A stretch of 53,987 nucleotides of DNA from Chitinophagaceae bacterium (lineage in GTDB: Bacteria > Bacteroidota > Bacteroidia > Chitinophagales > Chitinophagaceae): the NCBI GenBank assembly GCA_020437365.1, contig JAGQWM010000014.1:1-53987 (forward strand), written 5' to 3'. Under the pieces are notes generated by a model that was not told the DNA's origin, did not search any database, and was given only the letters and a program-made list of their open reading frames with translations. The position numbers and the translations under genes were made by a program. This document shows positions 25,571-33,008 of this stretch, piece after piece; within the stretch, counting starts at the first letter, position 1; each line of letters begins with the position of its first letter.

Positions 25571-26626
25571 TTATTTTGATGCTGAACGATTGCTTTTTAC
25601 TAAAATATTACAGAGTTTATACAAAGCCCTTGCACCAACATTAGCATCCCAATCTGCGTTCACATCTATTCCAACTTCATTCAAATCGAAACCGATTATT
25701 TTTTTTCCGGCAGCAATCGTTTGATCGAAAAGGAAATGTATTTGCTCCAGTTCCAACCCACCGGGTACCGGTGTTCCTGTATTGGGACAAAGTTTTGGGT
25801 CGAGGCCATCAATATCGAAACTGATATAAACTTTTTCCGGTAAATGGCTGACAATATCCGCAACCTGCGATTGCCATGTTTCGCCATTGTACAATTTTTG
25901 TTTAATTTTTTTATCAAAATACGTTTGAATGCGTGAAGAATTTTCATGAATATAGTCCCATTCATCACTGCCATAATCACGGATACCAACCTGCACCAAT
26001 TTTTTTACGTTGGGAATTTCATTAAGCGCATTGTACATGATACTGGCATGAGAGTAGGTTAATCCTTCATACGCTTTGCGTAAATCACAATGTGCATCTA
26101 TTTGCAGAATACCAAATTCGCCGTGTTTCTCGGCGAGGGCTTTCATAAATCCGAGTGGCGTACTATGGTCGCCACCGAGTAATCCTACCCATTTATCTTT
26201 TTGCAACAAAGCCATCGTTTGATCATAAACCCATTGGTTTAAAAATTCACTTCCTTCATTGATGTCTTTCACGGTGCGGCACATAAACTGGTTATCGGCT
26301 ACTATTTCTCCTTTGGAAATATAATCGATATATAGTTCAGCTTCGCGACGCAGGTAATCACTTTTCAATAAAATATGTTGATCGGCCGGCCGCATATAAA
26401 ATCCTTCTTTCCATTCTTCATTCATATCAGGGTCGAAAAGATCGACTTGCAAACTGGCTCTCAATATATCATCCGGTGCACGGGCAGTACCATTGCCATA
26501 GCTGACGGTAACTTCCCAGGGAATGGGAAGAATAATCAACCGGGCATCTTCTTCTGTAGTGGGTAAACCAAAAATATTATTGTTGGGATTGCCGACACCA
26601 TTCGGGTCATAATTACTTAAATCCAT
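25571..26626 (-). CDS. Agmatinase/arginase-family ureohydrolase
   Basis: A 351-residue binuclear Mn hydrolase. The metal ligands are complete: His154 in GGDHST, Asp177-His179-Asp181 in DAHCD, and Asp271-Asp273 in SFDIDGLDP. It would hydrolyse agmatine, arginine, formiminoglutamate or a related guanidino/imino compound. It is longer than classical agmatinase by an N-terminal extension (MDLSNYDPNGVGNPNNNIFGLP). No arginine decarboxylase is next to it, so agmatine is only a guess. First gene of a tight four-gene operon. Confidence 0.9.
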   Translation of the reverse strand: MDLSNYDPNGVGNPNNNIFGLPTTEEDARLIILPIPWEVTVSYGNGTARAPDDILRASLQVDLFDPDMNEEWKEGFYMRPADQHILLKSDYLRREAELYIDYISKGEIVADNQFMCRTVKDINEGSEFLNQWVYDQTMALLQKDKWVGLLGGDHSTPLGFMKALAEKHGEFGILQIDAHCDLRKAYEGLTYSHASIMYNALNEIPNVKKLVQVGIRDYGSDEWDYIHENSSRIQTYFDKKIKQKLYNGETWQSQVADIVSHLPEKVYISFDIDGLDPKLCPNTGTPVPGGLELEQIHFLFDQTIAAGKKIIGFDLNEVGIDVNADWDANVGARALYKLCNILVKSNRSASK

Positions 26627-26646
26627 TGCTGATAGTATTTACAAAA

Positions 26647-26654
26647 CAAATGTA
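26647..26654 (-). promoter_or_regulatory. Candidate -7 promoter box for the agmatinase-family operon
   Basis: TACATTTG on the minus strand, 20 nt before the ATG at 26626. No clear -33 TTG. Confidence 0.45.
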
Positions 26655-26690
26655 CTGGCTTTCATGCATTCTTTTGTAGAGAAATTATTA

Positions 26691-26725
26691 GGGAAAAATA
26701 AAAAGGGTTGAATTGTCAACCCTTT
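26691..26725 (-). terminator. Terminator of the desaturase gene
   Basis: AAAGGGTTGA (26702-26711) and TCAACCCTTT (26716-26725) form a perfect 10-bp stem with a 4-nt loop, followed on the minus strand by a T-rich tract. Confidence 0.88.
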
Positions 26726-26747
26726 ACTTGTGAAAATATTTTAAATT

Positions 26748-27815
26748 TTATTGTCGGCTCAGCGATTTCAAATGTGTAATATGTGAGGCAACTGCCATTC
26801 TCATTTTCGGGTATTCCAAATAGGGAATGCCAAATTCGATACAGGCCTTTTTTATAATTTTACTGATGGCCGGATAATGCACATGCGATATTTTAGGGAA
26901 AAGATGATGTTCTACCTGGAAATTCAATCCGCCTACCAGCCAGGAAATTAATTTGTTGCGAGTGGCAAAATTGGCCGTTGTCTTCAGTTGATGTATGGCC
27001 CATTCATCTTCCATATCGCCGGTATGCATGTCAGCCATCGGGAAATGTGTAGCTTCTACCGTATGTGCCAACTGGAATACAATACTCAATACAAAACCGG
27101 TGAACATGGCATAAATTAAAAAGCCAATTATCCAGGAAGTGAATCCGACAGTATAAATTGGTAAAGCGATAAAGAGGAATGCATGTAAAATTTTGAATCC
27201 CCAGAAAGAAAAATGGTCTTTGAATTTCATTTTGTTGATGGCAACAGGGCCAATCCTTCCGGAAAAATATTTTTTATAATCAGTTACTAATACCCACCAG
27301 ATATACAGCAGGGAATAAGCAAACCAAAAATACCAATGTTGAAAGCGATGAATTTTATAATATTTCTGTGTTTCGCAAAGACGTAAAATAGGTTTGGCTT
27401 CAATATCATCATCAAGGCCTTCGATGTTAGTGTAAGTGTGATGAATAATATTGTGTTTGTTGCGCCACATAAAATTATTGGCACCGAGAAAATTTAAAGT
27501 CAGTCCGGCCATTTCATTTACCCATTTTCTGCGACTAAAACTTCCGTGCATACCATCATGCATGATATTAAATCCAATGGCAGCTGTTAATCCGCCCAAC
27601 ACCACACATTCTATAATGGCTAAAGCTGTACCGGGTGTATAAAATACAAGATGTACATACACAAATAAAAAACTGAGAATCAGAATCAATGCTTTCAGGT
27701 ATAACGAAAAATTGCCGGTAGAAACCTTGCCGGCTTTTTTAAAATAATCATTGATGCGTTTTTTTAGCTCGGTATGAAATGAATGGGGAGCTTTTGGGAA
27801 TTTAGGTCTTGCCAT
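26748..27815 (-). CDS. Membrane fatty acid desaturase (acyl-CoA/acyl-lipid type)
   Basis: A 355-residue di-iron membrane desaturase introducing a double bond into an acyl chain. The three histidine boxes are present: HDGMH (86-90), HNIIHH (121-126) and QVEHH (300-304). The glutamine in the third box is typical of front-end (delta-5/6-like) or acyl-lipid desaturases rather than stearoyl-ACP types; no cytochrome b5 domain is fused. Hydrophobic helices flank the boxes (ALILILSFLFVYVHLVFY; WWVLV). Transcribed alone, with its own terminator. Regiospecificity cannot be predicted. Confidence 0.92.
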   Translation of the reverse strand: MARPKFPKAPHSFHTELKKRINDYFKKAGKVSTGNFSLYLKALILILSFLFVYVHLVFYTPGTALAIIECVVLGGLTAAIGFNIMHDGMHGSFSRRKWVNEMAGLTLNFLGANNFMWRNKHNIIHHTYTNIEGLDDDIEAKPILRLCETQKYYKIHRFQHWYFWFAYSLLYIWWVLVTDYKKYFSGRIGPVAINKMKFKDHFSFWGFKILHAFLFIALPIYTVGFTSWIIGFLIYAMFTGFVLSIVFQLAHTVEATHFPMADMHTGDMEDEWAIHQLKTTANFATRNKLISWLVGGLNFQVEHHLFPKISHVHYPAISKIIKKACIEFGIPYLEYPKMRMAVASHITHLKSLSRQ

Positions 27816-27945
27816 GATATTTATTTCTATCTGCGAATATAACTTTTTATAGGCAGAATTTATTTGAAATACCAGAGAGATTTTGTATGTGGAAAACTTT
27901 GAAAGGGGAATTGATGAAAAAACTGATTGAAGTCATAAAAATTCA

Positions 27946-28683
27946 TCAGGTTTCATGTAAAATAAATGCATCAAGTGATTGCATACCTAAAGTTTTTTCG
28001 CTGATGAATCCTTCTGCATATTCCACACCAATTCTTTTTCCTAACATACGGGCTCTTGCGGCTACGCTTTCGAGAAAGCCCGGTTTTGAAATATAAGTTT
28101 GTGGCTCGTTTGTATTTAATTCTTCATTAAAAAATTGAGTACCGTATGCCTGAATCGCTTTTGTTCTTTGAGCAAATACTTTTGAAATATCTACAACAAA
28201 ATCGGGTTCATGATACCAATCCTGTATGTAATGAAATACATAAGAAGGCCTCCATCGTTGCTGTGCATTTCCATTTTCATCGCTGGTTTCAATTTTTGTT
28301 AAACCCGACAAGAAACAACAATCCGCAATCATATTGCCAGCTCTTCCATGATCAGGATGCCGGTCTTTCAATACATTACCAATAATGATATCAGGTTGGA
28401 ATTTTCTTATGGCTGTTATTAATGTTAATTGACTGGTTTCGTCATTGCGAAAAAAACCATCCCGCATTTTCAAATTCTCACGGACATGCACACCCATTAT
28501 TTTGGCAGCTGTTGCCGCTTCTGAATACCGTGTTTCAATGGTGCCTCGAGTGCCGAGTTCTCCTTGCGTCATATCTATGATACCTACTTTTTTACCACGA
28601 TTGATTTCATTAATAAGAGTGCCGGAGCAGCCGAGTTCAACATCGTCGGGATGTACCCCAATAGCCAAAATGTCTAATTTCAT
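27946..28683 (-). CDS. bshB1: Bacillithiol biosynthesis deacetylase BshB1
   Basis: Zinc-dependent LmbE/PIG-L-fold deacetylase that removes acetyl from N-acetylglucosaminyl-malate in bacillithiol synthesis. The metal motif GVHPDDVELGCSGTL (His11, Asp13, Asp14) and the distal HPDHGRAG are present, along with TQGELGTRGT and RDGFF, which are characteristic of BshB1. I choose the ATG at 28683 (245 residues); an upstream TTG lies within the -7 box at 28702. bshA and bshC are not in the window, but a YfiT-like transferase is (19838). Confidence 0.94.
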   Translation of the reverse strand: MKLDILAIGVHPDDVELGCSGTLINEINRGKKVGIIDMTQGELGTRGTIETRYSEAATAAKIMGVHVRENLKMRDGFFRNDETSQLTLITAIRKFQPDIIIGNVLKDRHPDHGRAGNMIADCCFLSGLTKIETSDENGNAQQRWRPSYVFHYIQDWYHEPDFVVDISKVFAQRTKAIQAYGTQFFNEELNTNEPQTYISKPGFLESVAARARMLGKRIGVEYAEGFISEKTLGMQSLDAFILHET

Positions 28684-28701
28684 TGCAATTGAATTATGGT
28701 G

Positions 28702-28709
28702 CAAAAGTA
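28702..28709 (-). promoter_or_regulatory. Candidate -7 promoter box for bshB1
   Basis: TACTTTTG on the minus strand, 18 nt before the ATG at 28683. No clear -33 element. Confidence 0.45.
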
Positions 28710-28734
28710 AGATGGAATTTTTGAAGCTGAATGT

Positions 28735-29436
28735 TTATTGATGCCGGTACGGATTCTGATACCAATTACCATTTATTTCATTGACAATATTTTCAATCTG
28801 CCGATCCAAGGGATTATGTTGTACATCCCAATTTTGTTTTAAATCGCCTCCAATGAACCAGGCAACCGTTTGATACAGCCGGGCTCTTAATCCACCTTTG
28901 TATTCTTTGAGAATTTCATAACAATTATTGCCGGTTTGCCGGTTGATGAGTTTCATTAATATTTTGCCTTGGTACACCGATAAATTGGTAAGCGGATCTT
29001 TGAACCGTTCTTTTAAATCTTTTTCTCTCGAACGGATATATTTTTTTCTATCCCTGCTTTTCTTCATGCCGGCCATTTTATCATTGATATCGTTAATAGT
29101 TGCGCCGGCAATACGGGCATAGGGATACGTAATGTAAACAGCATTGCGCAGCCGGTACCATTTCTTTTTATACGCTGCTAATTCTTCAGGCGAAAGATTG
29201 CTGAGCCAAACCATATCCAATTCTTTGTAATTGACAATTTCGTGGTTATATAGAATAGCCGGCACGACAATCGTATCATTGGGTCCCCATTTTTTATATT
29301 GTTCTTTCATCAATGATAAGGCCAATTGATTCGAGTCGATAACAGGAATGACTTCTTCTATCTGGGCAATGGATGGCCGGGCCGATAGGATCAGCAACAA
29401 TGCAAAAAACCAACAGTATTTTTTGGGCCGGTGCAT
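28735..29436 (-). CDS. DUF4294-like exported protein
   Basis: 233 residues with a signal peptide (cleavage near ARPSIAQ). The mature protein has a short beta start (NDTIVVPAILYNHEIV), then a charged helical core (LAAYKKKWYRLRNAVYITYPYARIAG; SRDRKKYIRSREKDLKERF) and a conserved-looking QGKILMKLINRQTGNNCYEIL stretch seen in pieces in Bacteroidota DUF4294 proteins. Function unknown. Its gap to bshB1 downstream is 51 nt and it may share a transcript. No catalytic residues can be assigned. Confidence 0.75.
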   Translation of the reverse strand: MHRPKKYCWFFALLLILSARPSIAQIEEVIPVIDSNQLALSLMKEQYKKWGPNDTIVVPAILYNHEIVNYKELDMVWLSNLSPEELAAYKKKWYRLRNAVYITYPYARIAGATINDINDKMAGMKKSRDRKKYIRSREKDLKERFKDPLTNLSVYQGKILMKLINRQTGNNCYEILKEYKGGLRARLYQTVAWFIGGDLKQNWDVQHNPLDRQIENIVNEINGNWYQNPYRHQ

Positions 29437-29515
29437 ACTTGTTTTTTAAAACGTAGCAACTTTCTGCCATGCAGACAATAAAATTACAAACATTGCTGTT
29501 TGCGAAACGCTAAAA

Positions 29516-31981
29516 TTATGACTGGTTATCGGATAAGCGGTTTAAAACAATGCGGCGGCGCATACTGATAATGATGCCGAGGGCTGTAATGATAACACCT
29601 AACCAAAGTAATCGGATATAAGGAAACTTATATGCTTTCAACGTAATGTAATCCATTACGCCATTGGATTCTTTGATACCGATTGCTACACTTTGGTCGG
29701 GATTCACTTTATCCAATTTTAGAATAATGCTTTCGGGAATTAATGTATCCGGCACCGCCAGGTATTCTCCCTTGGCAAAGCCTAATTTTGGTGCAATGCT
29801 GAACACAGAACCGGTCTTGGCATGCACTTTTAATTGTGCAGTAAACAGGCTGCCATCTTTTCCAAAAAGTTTTTCCGGAAGGTCTTTTTTTTCGGTTACC
29901 CCGTTAAAAATGATAAAACCTGCCGAGTAAAATAATGTATCTCCGGGATGTAAATTCTTTGTCCTGAATGTTGTAGTGTCTTCCATTTTATCAGGATTGG
30001 AGATGGAAGTGATGTACGTAAATACATCATGGTCCCAATAATGCCGGGCATCGGGATTAGACATCAGGCCTTCATTGCCTTTGTAATTGACAAATGAATT
30101 GGGCATGAGTACGAAATCTTCTTTTCCGTCTTTACTTTTGAAATGAACTTTGTAATATTTTAATTGTTTTTTTGGATGCGATGAATCGCCTTCGTAAGTG
30201 AGTGTGTATTTACCCATATCAACCGTCAGCCCTTTCACCAATGTGAGGTTTTCTCTCGGGTTTTCATTTTTATCAAGTGGTGCCGGTATGCCGCCGATGT
30301 TATTGGATAACACTTCTTTTTTGGAAGAAGAAATTAGAATACCCAACAGCACCATTCCAAATCCAACATGAGCAATGGAGCCGCCGGACAGATTCAGTTT
30401 GCCTTTCATGCCTATCCAAATATAAGCGGCATTGGCAACGATGGTGTAAATGCTACAGGCAACAGCTAACCAAATGGCCGCCATAAAACCATAGGATTCT
30501 TTTTCATAATTCACATGCCCGAAAGCCAACACAAGCGTAGCAATGATGATAGCAATCAGGGTCGGCATCCATATTTTTTTGAGAAAAAACTTTGTCGTTG
30601 TGCTTTTGTATTTTAAATATTGTGTAACGGCTGTCAACACTGCCAGTATGATGGCAATAAAAATCATAATCTGGTTGTAAGAAAATTCAGCTTTTTCCGG
30701 TGGTGCCATTTTTGTACCGAATATTTTATTGTACACCGGCAATGAAGTTTTGCCAATGACTACCAATGCCGATAAGAAAAATACAAGAGAGCCAATAAAC
30801 ATCCAAAACTCTCGGGACGAACTGCTTTCTTCTTTTTGAATATGTGGAATCTGTTTATAGCGATTTGCAAATAAAATAAAAGCCGGCACGATAAATAATA
30901 AAAGAAAAACAAGCAATTGCATATTCATGCCAAGGTCTGTAAAAGCATGAACGGAGGTTTCACCTAAAATACCGCTACGGGTTAAAAAAGTTGAATAAAG
31001 TACAAAGCCGAAAGCCAATATAAAAAACAAATGTGTAGCCCGAAGCGAATGGCCTGTATGTTTATAAATAAGCAGGGTATGAATGCCGCCAATTAAAATA
31101 AGCCAGGGAACTAAAGAGGCATTTTCCACAGGGTCCCAAGCCCAATAACCGCCGAAAGTGAGTGATTCATAAGCCCACATGGCACCCATCATAATACCGA
31201 CACCGAGAACGGCCGCAGAAAATAATGTCCAGGGCAATGCCGGTTTTGTCCACTCACCAAATTTCTTTTTCCAAAGGCCGGCCATGGCAAAGGCGAATGG
31301 TACAACGGAAGAAGCAAAGCCCATAAATAACACGGGAGGATGAATGACCATCCAATAATTTTGCAATAAAGGGTTTAGGTCATTTCCGTCAGTAATCGAC
31401 ATCATATAATCCTGCCGCAGGCCCATCGCCACGTCGCCATTAATATGCAGTACGGGAGCATTGTCCAATACGCCGGAATCTCTTAATAAAATAAATGGAT
31501 TCGTTCCCATCTTCCAGCCGAAAAAATAAATTCCGGCAATCATAGTAGCTAAGGCTACCTGCATCAGGCTTACTACCGTCATTACAGGTGCTTCCCATTT
31601 TTTAGCGGTTCTGATTAGTATCAATCCCAAGACACAATGCCAGATACTCCAAAGCAAAAAACTACCTTCCTGGCCTTCCCAAAAACAAGCCAACAGGTAT
31701 TTAGGTTCTAAAGAACGGCTGCTATGTTGCCAGGCATATTTATATTCAAATAAATGATTGGAAATAATATAAAAGAGGATGGCAAAAATGGCAATAACCG
31801 ATATTACTTCGGTAATGAATGCGCCACGGGCCAGCTTTTTCCAATAGGTAGCATCCTCAGTATTTTTGGCTTGCGCCGATTTGAAATAGGAGAAAGTAGC
31901 TATCAATGAGGCTACCAATGAAAGTACAATGAATCCATGGCCCAATTGGCCGGGTAAAAGATGTTCGCCGATATACTCCAT
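29516..31981 (-). CDS. ccmF: Cytochrome c maturation protein CcmF (heme lyase, CcsA-like)
   Basis: An 821-residue polytopic membrane protein that ligates heme to apocytochrome c. The WWD heme-handling motif is at about 277-294 (GGYWAWDPVENASLVPWL), with flanking His214 (VIHPPVLFMG) and His301 as candidate heme ligands. A large periplasmic domain (about 590-770) precedes the last helix and a basic C terminus. It is longer than the proteobacterial protein, mainly in this late domain. ccmE lies 9 nt upstream in the same direction; ccmA, B, C and H are not in the window. Confidence 0.93.
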   Translation of the reverse strand: MEYIGEHLLPGQLGHGFIVLSLVASLIATFSYFKSAQAKNTEDATYWKKLARGAFITEVISVIAIFAILFYIISNHLFEYKYAWQHSSRSLEPKYLLACFWEGQEGSFLLWSIWHCVLGLILIRTAKKWEAPVMTVVSLMQVALATMIAGIYFFGWKMGTNPFILLRDSGVLDNAPVLHINGDVAMGLRQDYMMSITDGNDLNPLLQNYWMVIHPPVLFMGFASSVVPFAFAMAGLWKKKFGEWTKPALPWTLFSAAVLGVGIMMGAMWAYESLTFGGYWAWDPVENASLVPWLILIGGIHTLLIYKHTGHSLRATHLFFILAFGFVLYSTFLTRSGILGETSVHAFTDLGMNMQLLVFLLLFIVPAFILFANRYKQIPHIQKEESSSSREFWMFIGSLVFFLSALVVIGKTSLPVYNKIFGTKMAPPEKAEFSYNQIMIFIAIILAVLTAVTQYLKYKSTTTKFFLKKIWMPTLIAIIIATLVLAFGHVNYEKESYGFMAAIWLAVACSIYTIVANAAYIWIGMKGKLNLSGGSIAHVGFGMVLLGILISSSKKEVLSNNIGGIPAPLDKNENPRENLTLVKGLTVDMGKYTLTYEGDSSHPKKQLKYYKVHFKSKDGKEDFVLMPNSFVNYKGNEGLMSNPDARHYWDHDVFTYITSISNPDKMEDTTTFRTKNLHPGDTLFYSAGFIIFNGVTEKKDLPEKLFGKDGSLFTAQLKVHAKTGSVFSIAPKLGFAKGEYLAVPDTLIPESIILKLDKVNPDQSVAIGIKESNGVMDYITLKAYKFPYIRLLWLGVIITALGIIISMRRRIVLNRLSDNQS

Positions 31982-31990
31982 TTGGGGTGC

Positions 31991-32443
31991 TTATTTTTTT
32001 ACGTCAGTGGTTGCAGGTGGATTATAAGCAGCACTTTTCTTCACAGATTCATCTTGCGGATGTTTCATTTCTTCTTTGTATTTTGATGGACATTTAGTTT
32101 GCACGTCTTTGCACTCAAACTGGCCATCCATATATTTGCCTTTCAATACCAATCTTTCACTGATCATCAAATTAGGAATCTCTCCATTTCTGTACACTAC
32201 TTTCATAGCTTCTTTCGGGTCTTCTACGCCGGTCGCATAAAAGCTTAAGTAGTTCGGGTCTTTTTTAGCATCAAACTCTACGGGTTTCGATTTATCTAAC
32301 CGCACGGCTACGTGAACAAATTTGCCGGGTAATGCTTTGGCATCGGCTATTGTTTCATAAGTAGAACCTGTATTTAGCATGCTGATTAAAACAGCAATAG
32401 AAGCGGCAATAAAAACAAGAAGAATAATGTGTGTCTTTTTCAT
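31991..32443 (-). CDS. ccmE: CcmE heme chaperone, CxxxY variant
   Basis: 150 residues: an N-terminal membrane anchor (IILLVFIAASIAVLISML) and an OB-fold domain (GKFVHVAVRLDK ... LMISERLVLKGKYMDGQFECKDV). The protein normally binds heme covalently at a His in an HxxxY motif. Here that segment reads KCPSKYKEE, so the heme-binding position is Cys118 followed by Tyr122 (CxxxY), a variant described for some archaea and sulfate-reducing bacteria. It is directly upstream of ccmF. The Lys/Asp-rich tail after residue 125 is probably disordered. Confidence 0.9.
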   Translation of the reverse strand: MKKTHIILLVFIAASIAVLISMLNTGSTYETIADAKALPGKFVHVAVRLDKSKPVEFDAKKDPNYLSFYATGVEDPKEAMKVVYRNGEIPNLMISERLVLKGKYMDGQFECKDVQTKCPSKYKEEMKHPQDESVKKSAAYNPPATTDVKK

Positions 32444-32660
32444 GTTTATATTTTTTATCTCTTTTTATTTGTCATATGCCTGCCTGTTGGCAGACAGGGA
32501 ATTTCACATAAAAAATTTCATCGCAGTTTGAATAAAATTGCTCGAAATTTTTTACGCTGCATTTCATAATCCACTGTTTACTGGGCGCAAAGTTACGCTA
32601 AAATGAATTGATTTGAAATGTTTGTCGATTTTGGAATAAAAGATTTTAACCGAATAAAAT
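32444..32660. other. Intergenic region with a small hairpin
   Basis: A 217-nt gap between the ccmE start and the XRE gene stop. It holds one short imperfect hairpin (32479-32498: CCTGCCTG, 4-nt loop, CAGACAGG, 7 of 8 pairs) without a T-run, in otherwise AT-rich DNA. I saw only this copy in the window. No credible small frame and no exact TAnnTTTG box for ccmE. Confidence 0.4.
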
Positions 32661-32891
32661 CTAAAGCGGTTCTTTTGGCATTAATGCAGCAATATTTATA
32701 TTTAATTCTTTGCAAATAAGAAAAACAGTGTAAATGGTTGGCGTAATAGTCCCGTTTTCTATGCGATGAATATATTGCCGGTCTTTTAAGCACATCCGTG
32801 CCAATTCACTTTGGCTAATAGATAGCTTTTCTTTTTCTTTCTTTAATTGTTCGCCAAATTTTTTACTAAATACACTTTTCTGCATTGACAT
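32661..32891 (-). CDS. Small XRE-family helix-turn-helix regulator
   Basis: 76 residues, almost entirely one HTH_3/XRE DNA-binding domain: FGEQLKKEKEKLSISQSELA, then the recognition region RQYIHRIENGTITP and the closing LICKELNINIAALM. There is no sensor or dimerization domain, as in phage-type or restriction-modification controller proteins and toxin-antitoxin regulators. It is divergent from the HExxH lipoprotein gene; three dyads in the 117-nt region between them are candidate operators. The start may be 32891 or the second Met at 32885. Confidence 0.88.
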   Translation of the reverse strand: MSMQKSVFSKKFGEQLKKEKEKLSISQSELARMCLKDRQYIHRIENGTITPTIYTVFLICKELNINIAALMPKEPL

Positions 32892-32920
32892 GCAAAGTGG
32901 ATAAACTGTGTAAAAAACAT

Positions 32921-32978
32921 GTCATAATATAATATGACGTTTATTTATAGTTACAACTATGGAAACTGTTTTGCAGTT
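32921..32978. promoter_or_regulatory. Stacked dyads between the XRE gene and the HExxH lipoprotein gene
   Basis: Three inverted repeats in 58 nt: GTCATA-N6-TATGAC (32921-32938), ATAGTT-N2-AACTAT (32947-32960) and AACTG-N5-CAGTT (32964-32978). The arms of each are perfect. The first is about 30-50 nt upstream of the XRE start. None has a T-run, so operator sites for the small XRE protein or another regulator are more likely than terminators. Confidence 0.5.
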
Positions 32979-33008
32979 AAATAATATCAACCAAATAAAC
33001 TAACTACC

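Noticed and set aside
27887..28096. Plus-strand frame opposite the 3' end of bshB1
   Set aside because: Most of it is antisense to bshB1; the unique part is short and has no promoter.
32479..32498. Short hairpin upstream of ccmE as a REP-type mobile repeat
   Set aside because: Only one copy was seen in the window, so repetition cannot be shown.
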